Origin: Ganoderma boninense
Taxonomy: Eukaryota; Basidiomycota; Agaricomycetes; Polyporales; Polyporaceae
Length of the DNA stretch: 64,000 nt
Reading direction: 5' to 3'
Assembly: GCA_002900995.3 (NCBI GenBank)
Contig: CM035306.1
Location: 1,488,001 to 1,552,000, forward strand
Each line of letters opens with the position of its first letter. The stretch's first letter is position 1. The position numbers and the translations under genes were made by a program. Shown piece by piece: positions 1 through 10,269 of the stretch. Under the pieces are notes generated by a model. That model did no database searches and was not told the DNA's origin. It saw only the letters and a list, made by a program, of their open reading frames with translations.

Positions 1-207
1 AGACTTTTCGTGACTCTACAGCCAGACGAAACAGCACAGCACCAGCATGGACCCTATTAAGTCCGAACAGACACGTCGTACACTATGTAGCATCTCCGAC
101 CACCTGCAGCTGCCAGCACAACCATCCACATCCACATCACGTCTACGCAAGTCCGCTCGAAGCGTCCAATCGCGGCGCGAGCACGACCACACCTGCCTGT
201 CTGCGAC

Positions 208-1398
208 TCATACGGCTTGTCCGACACGCGAACCCGGTCGCTCTACCTCCTCCCAGCCTTCTTCAATCGTGGGGTTGGTGCCCGAAGAGCCATTGGCACG
301 GGACTTGCGTCCTGACAGCCGCATGCGGACCCAGATGAGACCGCGGGCGAGGAGGAACGCGAGACACTCTGCGACGCCAATGCCTATGATGTAACCGGCC
401 AGCTTCGCGTGCTCCTTCTGTGGGTTCAAGAACGAGTAGGCTGTGAGGGCGGGAAGGGGGTGAGTACAAGTTCTTCGATCCACATCCACACGCCACTTCG
501 GCGACATATTGCGTCTCTGCGCCACACAAACAACGCCGCCAAGGGGCCGAGGAGGAAAGGGGGGACGCACTGTAGAAGCCTTGTGTGGCGTGGGTGATGT
601 ATGCGACGCCGAGGTAGCATGCGAGCATGAAGACGCAGACGGGGAGGTGCCACCATGAATTGGGGCCGACGTTGGTGAGTGTGATTTCGAAGAGAGCGTA
701 TCCGGAGTTTATGGCATGTTCGGAGATGTTGTACCATGCTGGAAGCATGACGTTGAGGCGGTGTGCGAGGAGAGAGGTGGATGGGGATACGCACCGGACA
801 GTGTCGTCGCGAAGGTGCCCGAGTCTGCTAGGAGTGCCCAGAATACGACGGTGACCACCAGGGCTGCACTCGTTTCATTTGAACAGCTCGCGCGTGGGCT
901 CGACATGCAATGAGACTTACGATAGGTGGTCACCGTAGAGTACAGCAACTTGTGGAGGTATTGAAGAGGGCGGGGCCATCTCTGGAGGGGGTATCCTTGT
1001 CTCCGGTTCAATACATAGCAGAGTGTCTGAACACCTGCAGCGTACATGTACGCAATCAAGCCAATATACGACAAATGGGTAAAGTAGGAGAAGAATCTGG
1101 GGGCGATCGGTCAGCGTCTTAAGCTCGCTCGGTCCCGAACGCGGCGCCTGGAAGTGGTGAGTGCAAATGTATGCGTGGGGACTTACGTTTGGGCGTCGTG
1201 CTCCTTCACCCCTTCCTCGATCAGCTGGTAGAGCGCAACGAAGAGGGCATAGGTCGCGAGGGTGAGGCGAATGCCTGCGAGGACGGCGGGAGGGAAGACA
1301 GGGGAGGTGACGAGGTGATGATTGGGGTCGAAGGTGGTTGGGGACTGCGGGTGGCAGAACCGGCGGATACCAGCTCCTCGGGCTCTCTTGTCTTCCAT
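208..1398 (-). CDS. FAR-17a/AIG1-like multi-pass membrane protein
   Basis: Five exons join in frame on the minus strand. They begin at the ATG at 1396-1398 (MEDKRARGAG) and end with the TGA at 208-210; joints are near 1187/1096, 921/863, about 800/743 and about 580/446, all GT-AG. The product, roughly 250 aa, has about six hydrophobic segments, among them the stretches starting AGIRLTLATYALFVAL, FFSYFTHLSYIGLIAYMY, LVVTVVFWALLA and HLPVCVFMLACYLGVAYI. A polar His/Asn/Glu pattern (SEHAINSGYALFEITLTNV) falls before the last segments, and the C-terminal tail is basic then acidic. This pattern and the size suit the FAR-17a/AIG1-like family of ER membrane proteins (fatty-acid-ester hydrolase relatives). 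I infer the family from topology and the His/Asn/Glu region; an unrelated six-TM fungal protein is the alternative. Confidence 0.6.
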
Positions 1399-3104
1399 GA
1401 ATTGGTGGTCGTGTGTGCGGGCACGTCTGGGGGCAGACGGGTGTGCCGAGGGAGGGAGGTCCGCGGGGAGGGAGGTGAAGAGGACTTGGTCGGAAGGAAA
1501 AGAGCGTGAGAGGAAGGACAGAAATTAGAGGGCCGGGGTATTCGTCTGGCGAGCAGAGCGTGGACAAGACAGCGTGACACTGACACACGGACTTGGACTG
1601 GTCGAGGGTGGCAGCAGAGCAAAGCAGAATGCAAACGGCAGCGCCCACCACCAGACGCTCTCCCCCATGGCCACCAGACCACATCGACTCCCTCTCTCTC
1701 ACCATCCTCCCATCATCTCACCCGACTTCTGTTGCTGATGGCGGCCATCTGGTTCATCTGCAGTTCACCTCCTCAGTTGCCGAACTCATCCAGGCCTTTA
1801 TTACAAGTGGCGTCGGCCGTGGTGCCTGCGGATGCTCCATTTCCAGTGTGTGTTTTTGTTTCCCCCGAATCTCGTCCGGGTGAAGCCTGTTTTGATCGGT
1901 TGCCCTCCACTGTATACAAAGCAGGACGACCAGCTGAAAATCCAGTCGATCCAAAGTGATCATCTTTTTCAATGGAATTCACGGATCTCTGCAGGTAACT
2001 ACAGGGAAGACGAATTCGAACCTCACAAGCTGGAGGGGGAACCTTTGCCAGAGGACATGGATGGTGCGCCTGGATGTGGGCAGACAGGCAACTGTCTGCA
2101 GCTGTCTCCACATCCACGGAGTGGCCTGGGTTCTGCCAAATTACAGATCTTTCGGATTTCGTCAGGCTTTGGCCGTCGGTGATCTGAGTCCCGAGCCTGA
2201 AATCCAGGGGATTTGATTCATGTGAACGACTTCACATTGATCCACGTGCTCGAAAAACTTCCTTGGTACAGGGGAAATGAAGCAAATGCATAAGTTATGT
2301 GAGCAAGGAGGTATTCTGTGTAGTTACTGTGCAGTACTTGCTCACCGATCCGCGAGCGTTGACAAAAGGGACGAGGCCGTGTGCAAGTCGTGTAAGGTAA
2401 GTAAGCGGTATGAGATGGTTAACTAGGGGTGTGCTTCGGTTTGTCATTTTTGACCCACCCCGCGGTCAGGTACATAATGCCTAGAACAATTAAGTGACTT
2501 ATTGCGTGACTGACACCGTTCATCGCCCCAAATTGTATGGACACGTTTTCAGGAGCTCTCGTCACCTTTCGCTATCTTGGTAGCCTGAAGGAAGTCGCCC
2601 TGGCCAGCTATTGCTAGAGGTACAATGCTAGTCGGACTCACATAGCTTGGTCAGCGTAAGTTATGTGCTAAACTTAACTTGAACATATGTAGAACTTCTA
2701 TGCCATGACGATCGTTGCGGTTTTCGGTGCTTTAAAACCTGTACTTGTTTGTGAGCGCATCTCCCGTCTCTTCTCATAGCGTGGGACGCTGCCAGTGAAC
2801 ACGTAGGCTTCCACGCCCAACGACACACACTGGCGCCATCCACAGTTCTCAAGAGCTTCGATTCTGCTATATTTATTGACCACGTTTGCATGCCACCTCA
2901 TCGATACATTTGACCCGCTGAAGTGTATACGCGGATGCTGTCGCGACGTAAGTACTAAATATCCCATTCAATGGTCCGCATGCATATATTGTGGCGCTGG
3001 TATTTGTTGATAAAATGTGCATCTAGGTTCAATGGTCCGTTAACACGACACCAGCACAGAGCAGTGTGTAGCGACTGCCACCGAGTGGACCTCAATGACA
3101 CAGC
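1399..3104. other. Intergenic region without a resolvable gene
   Basis: About 1.7 kb between the start of the membrane-protein gene and the stop of phosphomannomutase. Several open frames of 60-115 codons lie on both strands, but none shows a family motif, consistent splicing or conserved-looking composition. It presumably holds the promoter of the membrane-protein gene. Confidence 0.5.
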
Positions 3105-4248
3105 CTACAAGTCAAAGAGCTCCTTCAAGATCTGCATCGTATCTGCGGGACTCTTCACAGAATGGCCAATGGTCCTAGCATCCGAGTAGATCTCGTAGTC
3201 ATTGCCACCCTTCGATACCAAGCAACGTCAATAAAGAACGTGGCGGGGAGCAGTCGACAATCCTTGCCTTGTATGTCTTGTCTCCGAAGAAGTGGATCTC
3301 TTCAAATTGCTCGTCCGCGACGTGCTGTAGACAGAAGGTCTTGTCCCAGCCGTTAGGGAAGACGTCGAAGGAGATTTGGCCGCCTATCGAGTACGTAAGG
3401 CCGTAGTTGGGGAACTTCTCCTTGAGTGCGGTCACGAAGGCCGCGCGAATGCCACGTTGCTGGGGAGCGATGTCAGGGTTTCATATTATCCAGAGAGAAA
3501 GAAATCCGAGCTACTTTGTCGAAGGCCTCGAACTCGTTCCGTTCTTGTACTCTACGGGGAAGTCAGGACTAGGTTTGACGACATGTATGATGACTTACGT
3601 TGCATTGCGTCCAATGGGACTGACGTTGATCATTCCGTTACGGAACTCAATGAACGTGCCTCTGGAGAGCGCAGTGGGCTCAGCCCAGAGGCATACATAG
3701 GGGGTAATAGGCGTCTTCGCCACCGGACGTACCGCTTGATAGGGAGATCGATGTCGGCGAGATAATGAAGAATGAAGTTGGCAAGGGTTTTGTAGCGGTC
3801 CTCGCCGATGAACTTGATGAAGGACTGGGATGGCAGCTGGTTGCCCAGCTTGTAGGCGGTCAGGCCGTTCTCGGCAAACGTGAAGTCAAATTCGTCGGTG
3901 ACTATGCGGGCGAAGAGGGGCGGCGGATCATGAGAGGCGCATAGTGTGGCGCGAAGAGGTGAGATGAGAAGGACAACACACCTTTTGAACCCGAGACGGT
4001 GAGTTGTTCTGAGACCTTTGCAAAGTCGGAGCCGCCAACAACGCCGATCGCGACCTTCTTGCGTAGTGCGCGAAGCAGCGCAATCATCTCTGGAGAGACT
4101 GACTAGAAAGAAAAAGGGGCGAGAATGATGCGTGTGGGCAAAGGCATGTTGGAGGGAGACATACTTGACGAGCAGGGGTGAGAGTGCCATCGACATCGAA
4201 GAGGACGAGTTTCTTGAACGGCCTATCGGCGAAAGCAGCAGAGACCAT
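3105..4248 (-). CDS. SEC53: Phosphomannomutase (PMM/Sec53 family)
   Basis: Interconverts mannose-6-phosphate and mannose-1-phosphate, feeding GDP-mannose for glycosylation and GPI anchors; a cytosolic HAD-superfamily enzyme. The start [17 protein letters not shown] leads into the nucleophile motif DVDGTLT near residue 20. Other family blocks are [83 protein letters not shown] and a C-terminal LKELFDL before TAG at 3105-3107. Seven exons join without any frame break, giving close to the family's usual length of about 250 aa. The last intron is a GC-AG intron (see separate entry). This is probably the single housekeeping copy; nothing suggests damage. Confidence 0.95.
3210..3267 (-). other. Noncanonical GC-AG intron in phosphomannomutase
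   Basis: The exon ends ...GACAAGACATACAAG and is followed by GCAAGG instead of GTAAGT. The 58-bp intron ends in GAAG, and the next exon begins GGTGGCAATGAC. Joined, it gives GDKTYKGGNDYE, the conserved phosphomannomutase sequence, so the splice is fixed by protein conservation. The exon side AAG and the intron GCAAGG form the strong consensus usual for GC introns. Confidence 0.85.
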
Positions 4249-4664
4249 GGTGGAGGGATACAGGAGAGGACTCGGGCGTCGGCGGAATCGATGGAAGAGT
4301 GAGAGGCGGACGGAGGCAGGGAGGAGGGAGGCTGAAGGTACAAAAGCACGTTTGGGCGCAGCGCCGCAGCCCGTCGCCCGAGAGCGCGAGTCGAGGATCA
4401 AGATCGCCTATAGATCTATAGCACCCACGTTGCATTCCCACGCGACGTCGTACCCCTGGAAAGGCAACTCGGGTTACTCAACTGCCAGGCACCACAGGAA
4501 GCTCAGCTTTAGCCCCGGCTCTCTCCGCGGCCGCACAGTTCATGGACCTCTTGTAACTTAGACCCAACATTGACCGCAAAGGTCTCTCAGAGTCTCAGCC
4601 TTTACACATATCCCCTTCATTCCTCGCGTACCGGTACCAATCACTGGCAACTGAACAGATACCA

Positions 4665-6289
4665 ATGGAGAACGTCCCCATTATCTATCCGACTTCGAAT
4701 CTCCTCTCCGTCGACGACGTTCGCAAGTACGTCGCCCGCGAAATAGCCACACAACGCCTAGCCGTTCTCTCCGCAAATGCGAGGATCATCCAACTATCTA
4801 CCTTCCATAACGCATTCGCACCTGCCAATTCTCTCCCTCCAGAGCTTCTTCGCCAGATATTTTCCTACCTCAACTCCCCGCAAGGCTGCAACGCCGACCT
4901 CATTCATGCCACCCATGTCTGCAAGCTGTGGCGAGCCACTGCACTCACAGATCCCATCCTCTGGTCCTCCTTCGCCCTCCACAGCCCCGATGGTGTCAGG
5001 GAATGCCTCGTCCGCTCCAAGAACATGCCTCTCTCCCTTTCCCTTGCCTTGACACCTTCCCCCGCCGTTGTAGCTCATCTTCGGCGGGCTACCCATCGTA
5101 TTCGCTCGCTTTTGATATCAATCCCAGAGGCAGAAGAGATAGAAGCCTTACTCAACACCCTCAAGGCCGGCGCCCCAGCCTTGGAAGAGCTCCGCGTCAA
5201 ACAACCAATGACGGGCTATAGAGGAGGAGGAAGGCTCCGCCGTCGCCCGGTAAGCGTTACTGGACCTCACTTCGTTTTCGACGAAACGGTGCAACTTCCG
5301 TCCCTATGCTCCCTCTCCATGGACGATGTCCCTCTGCCGTTCCTCCCGCCCGCGACACTCCAGCACCTCGATCTTACCATGTCCGTGCGCACCCCCGAAT
5401 ACCCCTTGCCATCCCTCCCCAGGCTCCTCGGTCTCCTAGAACGCTGCCCTCAGCTCCGCGAAGCCAAGCTCCATGGTCGCCCCGAACGGTCCGATGCCCC
5501 CATCGCGGGCACTCTAGTCGCGCTGCCCTATCTGACGCACCTCACGCTCACACTCTACCCCCTCCGCGCGAACGCGACCCTGCTCTCGCACCTCGTCCTC
5601 CCCGACGCCCTGACGACTCTCTGTGTCCGCGGGCAGGTCCGCGCGACCGTTGGCGAGACCATGGCCGACATGCTTCTCTTCCTCCACCCCGCTCACCCCT
5701 CGCTGCGCTGGACAAAGGCCCTTCGCCGTCTCCTCCTCACGTGGGCGCCCGGGCGGTGGGACCTGCATGCGCACCGCGGCGCGGACGACTTCACGGGTAA
5801 CCCCGATCTGAGCCTCGCGGGGCGCGCACACGCGCACGAGGGGATGCCACTGCGCGGGCTCCTGGGCGGGTGGGCGTTCAACACGGAGAACATCGAGGTC
5901 GCGGTGCTGTCGTTCGTCGAGAGCGCAAACGGCGAGATGCGGAATCTCGTGCGCGAGCCCATCACGTACCGAGGCGCTGCCTGTGTGTTGCGGACGCTCC
6001 GCGTCATCGGGCTCGTCAGCGAGGACGTGTGGGCTCTCGTGGACGTGCTGGGGAGGACGGAGCCCGCGGTGTTGTGCCCGAAGCTGGAGGCGCTGGAGTT
6101 CATGGACGTGCGGTCGAGGCCGTGGAATACGGCGTGGGGACAGCTGGTGGATGCGGTGAAGGTGCGGGCGAGGCGGGAGGGGCGGAGGGGGGCTTGGAGA
6201 GGGTTGAGTTCTTCAACTGCTGTGTTACGACAAGTGCGGAGAAGGAGAAGGAGTTCAATGATGCCGGTGTAGATCTTGTAGTTGAGTAG
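4665..6289 (+). CDS. F-box-like / leucine-rich protein
   Basis: A single-exon gene starting MENVPIIYPTSNLLSVDDVR, with a short N-terminal helix (residues 10-45). An F-box-like motif follows (NSLPPELLRQIFSYL at about 54-68, then HVCKLWRATALTDPILWSSF), and after it a long leucine-rich region. Such proteins are putative substrate adaptors of SCF ubiquitin ligases; agaricomycetes have large families of them and the substrate is unknown. The uninterrupted frame stops at 6272 after an unusual Arg-rich tail (VLRQVRRRRRSSMMPV). The +1 frame over the same DNA gives LERVEFFNCCVTTSAEKEKE, ending at 6289, which looks far more like a leucine-repeat F-box C-terminus. The frames switch at a run of six G (6187-6192), so one G may be missing there. 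Confidence 0.8.
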
Positions 6290-6642
6290 GGAGCCTTGTA
6301 TCTAGTAATCTGTGTACTTATTCGCATGGGTTTGGTTGTGTGTTCATAAAACGGGGAGGCGGGCCGGGATGCTAACGGGCGGTATTCATGGGCGCTACGA
6401 AGCATGGGAGTTGTGTGGCGCGAGTGTGAACCTGGTCTTCATCAACGTTGCCCTTCTTCCTCATCCCCTCCCTCTCCCTTTACTTCCTTCCTTCCGACCA
6501 TGCCCCATGCCATTCCAACTCCTGAGACACTTTCTTGTGTCTACAACATACCATTGGCCCTCGATCACACTCTCCTCCAGACCCGTGGGCCAGAACCCCA
6601 TTTCGCCTCCTTGGAGATTGTAAACGGTCCATTGCGGGACCC

Positions 6643-9322
6643 ATGCCTCCCCAGCAATTCATAGATCGCTTTCTTCCTCAGCCCTCCAAATTTGACCGAA
6701 TTGGACAGCCTAGACGCCAATAAGTCCGTGCCGCCGAGTGGCATGGACGCGTCCCAGATATATGAGCCGTTGGTGAGCTATTTGTCGGATTTACTGTTCT
6801 GTGGCCTCCTTCTAACTCGTGCAGGTCGCTGCGCTAAACGCATGTAGCGGCAGCAAATCGCGTTGCCCAGGATTCATATTCGAGGTCGCTGCCAACCGGA
6901 GCGCACATCCAAAACGCCCCGGCTACATGAAACCTCACATTTGCTGTTACACCCCCAACAACTCCAAGCTCGTGAGCCAGTCAGACCCATCATCCAGAGT
7001 CGACCTTGGATACACGGAGCTGTTCGTCAGTGTTCAACCAGACCCTGCGCTCGACTTCTTCGTAGACCCCCCACCTGATTTCGAGCCTGCTGCCCGTGCC
7101 TCGCATGATTTCATGCAGCGCTCTCGCGGTGAGGACGGAATGCCGGAGGTGAACCTTGTCCTGACTTTGGGCCAACATGTCGCATATGTCGCCGAGATTT
7201 TCGCTCGCCAACCCCGCACCTTCCTTTTCACCGTCGCCTTGTCGGGTTCGCGCGCCCGGTTACTCCGCTGGGATCGCGCAGGTGGCGTGGCCACTGAGGC
7301 TTTCGATCTCCGCGAGCAACCCGGACTGCTGTGCGAGTTCCTGTGGCGGTTTTCGCAAACTTCTTGCGCCGGGCGTGGTCATGACACCTCCGTACAGCCT
7401 GCCACGGAGGAGGAGGAGTCGTTGTTTCGGGAGGTCATCCAGCATCATGCGCGTTCACAGCTGCCACTGGGCAAGGACGACGATGAAGCCCTCAAAAACG
7501 CCGTTGCCGAACACTACAAGGCCGGCCACGTCTACGCGATCGACGTCTCAGCGACCTCAGAGTGGCGAGAGGACCCGCCGGTTTCTCGTGTCCCGCCCTT
7601 TGGTGTCCACGCTTTCTCTTTTTGGGCGAGGCACTCGTGGCTATTGGGTAACAGACAAGATCGATCGATCGATAGCTTTCATCAAGGATACCTGGCGTTC
7701 TACCTCACTGTCCGAACTCGAGGCGGAGACTCTTCAGCACTTGAACGATCTCGGCATAGACTACGTTCCAACCGTCACGTGGTACGGCGATGTAGAGGAC
7801 TCTGGTAGTGTTGTCGATGACCCCTGAGAAGCGTCCGCTGGTGAGTACAGATGGTAGTTATATTCAGCGGAGAGTACTGACAGCATCGTCTTGTAGATAC
7901 GAAGTACCAGCACACCTTGAGCCATGAAGTGATGTCACAAGCATGGGTCTGTCTGTTTCACAAGGACCCACCGTTTGCGATAAGGCGAAGGCATCATCGC
8001 TTGGTGATGGGCACTGTTGGGTACAACTTAAATCGTCTCCGGGGTACAGAAGAACTGCTCCATGCTACATATGATGTCTATACTGGTAGGTATCTTAGTT
8101 GCCAATGTCGTTGTGTTGTTTCGAGCTGCTGCTTACCACTACGGGGACCAGCAATGAGGCAGGTAATTGCAAAGGACTCTCACATCCACAGGGACATTAG
8201 CGTTGGCGACATCATCTTGGTCCAAGAGCCAGGCAAGACGATTCGGAGTGGATATCTCATTGAATGGGAAACATCCTGCAAAGTGGATGATACTGGCGCT
8301 GCCACTGAGATGGGCCGCGTGGTATGTTGCTCTTCACTGACGATTTACGCTATCAAACCTAACCATGTTGTCAGGGCACTTGGCAATACGTATCTATCCG
8401 GATGCTGCGCGAAGCCAACGGCCAAACTGGCAAGGCGACATTTCAGGACGAGATGGAATCTCTCCTCTATGTCGTCTTGTACTGTGCGCTGCTTTGGCAG
8501 CACCATGGTGTCACTATGAAGCAGCTCACTAGCACCATCACGGAATTATTCGATAACTTTTCGGAGTTCGAGGCTGGCATAAAAGACGGCGGTGACGGGA
8601 AGATGGTCAATGCTGAGTACCGTGTTTACACCCGTTCGGCCCGCTTTGAGAACCAAGATCTCAGCGATTGGCTAAACACAGTCATGGATTTTCATTCGCC
8701 TCGACCTCACCAGCAGGTTGAATACAAGGATAAGTGGTCCAATCCAGAGCAGCTGGACGCTTACTGGTCCAATTTCCTTCAGACGCACACACTAGATCGC
8801 AACAATCGGGCTGACAACAAACTTGATCACTTCGATGTTTACGATTCAATCACACCGCCATCTCCGCCCCCAGAATACCTCCCACCCCGGCGACTGTCGA
8901 AAACACCCCCTCCGCCATTCCCTCGCCGACGCAAGCGAAAGATCGACGAGTCCCTGGGCGATTCCTCGGAATCGCAACCGAAGCAAGCACGCACGGAGCC
9001 ATCAGTCTCTACGCAGGTAGATCCCGTGCAGCCAGCCTCCTCAAAGCCGTCCTCCCCACAGCCTTCCTCTCCACAGCCTAGCTCTGTGCAGCCAGCTGCC
9101 GAACTTATGTGTCCTGTGACGCAAAACATTGCTGATGTGCTACCAGCTGCAGCTATCGTGCAGCCCCCGTTTGCGACTTCATCTCAGGATTCAACCCCGC
9201 TCACCACTCTCCGTCGGAGTCCGCGAAAGCATGCAGGCAGCACACCCAAGCCTTCTGTCAGCGGGGGTAAACCCCAGAAGAAAAGGACAACAGAGCCATC
9301 CACAACACAGGGTCGCACGTAG
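6643..9322 (+). CDS. FunK1-type fungal protein kinase, reading frame disrupted
   Basis: Matches the basidiomycete FunK1 kinase layout. The N-terminus is GPMPPQQFIDRFLPQ (about 6640), then YEPLVAALN, then YTELFVSVQPDP..FF (7015-7070), then ARLLRWDRAGG (about 7250). The N-lobe is FLVSRPL..LFGRGTRGYWV..KDTW (7583-7700), the catalytic loop HIHRDISVGDIILV (about 8190), then GYLIEWE (about 8260), GTWQYVSIRML (8375-8405) and the DEMESLLYVVLYCAL helix. A long Pro/Ser-rich tail (PSSPQPSSPQPSS) ends at 9322. Two frame breaks are visible: one at CCC 6682-6684, one at about 7569-7576. An in-frame TGA at 7825-7827 is avoided only if the weaker donor at about 7803 is used. The catalytic Asn is replaced (VGD for VGN), and the usual DWD reads EWE. 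The gene is decayed, or carries sequence errors and encodes an inactive kinase. The 5' exon is unresolved. Confidence 0.8.
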
Positions 9323-10269
9323 ATCTGTCCTGCCTCACATAGAACTGTGCGTTGGCCGTATTGTTGTACTGACCATTTTCAGCTCTCGTCCGGAGAGACG
9401 TGCATCCCGCGATGACGTTCGTCTTGTCAACCCTTCCATTTGCGCGGACTAGAGAGCGGCCTCTTGAGTTGAGGCTTGAGTGGGTCTTGGTAGGGGACGT
9501 TGACGGGAATGCGGGCCTCCAAGCCGGCAAATCTAGATGATATGTACCCTCCTGAGTCCCAAAATGCATTTCCTCGTAGCTTCTTAATCCAGTAGCTTCG
9601 CGGTGGCTGCATATGGTTGACAGTGCGAATGTCACCTAACGCGCCTCATGGATTTTTTTACTAGATACCTCTAGGTGGCAAGACGGACGATGACAACAGC
9701 ACCAATGAGTGCCATCGCCTTCGTACACATAGTTTGTCGGACATGTTGCATCATCAGGTCACATCATGGATTTCCGCTGAAAGGCTGGAAGAGACAGGAA
9801 GGGATGTTAGTGAGCAGGAGAAACGGACTTGACCGTGAGAGTGGAGGACTACTTAATATGGATGGTGAGCCCGTTACTGGTGTTTTTGGCAGCGGCTTTT
9901 ATGGCATCTGGACCACAAAGAGTACGTAACTATAGTAGGTGAGCAGTTGAAGTTGAAGTTGAAGCCGTGCATTCTTGTGCTCAGACCTAGTGATGCGATG
10001 TGTTGTCTGGATTTAGTTCTATGTTTGGCGTCACAATCATCTCGAGCCTGTCGAGACGGCGACTGGGTCCACATTGAAGATGTAAACGTCAAACAGCAAC
10101 GCCGGCGATGGTCACAGAGACTTAGAAGGAAGGGAGAATTATCAGTGGGGCCTGAGGTCCGCGCTGTGTGCACTATACATTCTGCCTCACGACCAGGGAC
10201 AATAAAAGATGATACATGTCTATCCATACTTACTTTCTTATCTATTCGTTATGAGCAGGTGGTTCACAA
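9323..10269. other. Intergenic region without a recognised gene
   Basis: About 950 bp between two convergent gene ends (FunK1 + and AAA -). Short open frames (for example 9675-9929 + and 9427-9612 -) show no motif. Around 9660-9900 short hydrophobic stretches occur on both strands, too short to call a gene. Confidence 0.5.

Noticed and set aside
917..1705. 262-codon minus-strand open frame
   Set aside because: Overlaps the spliced FAR-17a/AIG1-like gene in another frame, is Pro/Ser/Arg-rich, and lacks splice or motif support; a shadow frame.
6110..6200. Short intron in the F-box gene to reach the alternative C-terminus
   Set aside because: The only donor/acceptor pair restoring frame would make an intron of about 26 bp, shorter than any other intron here.
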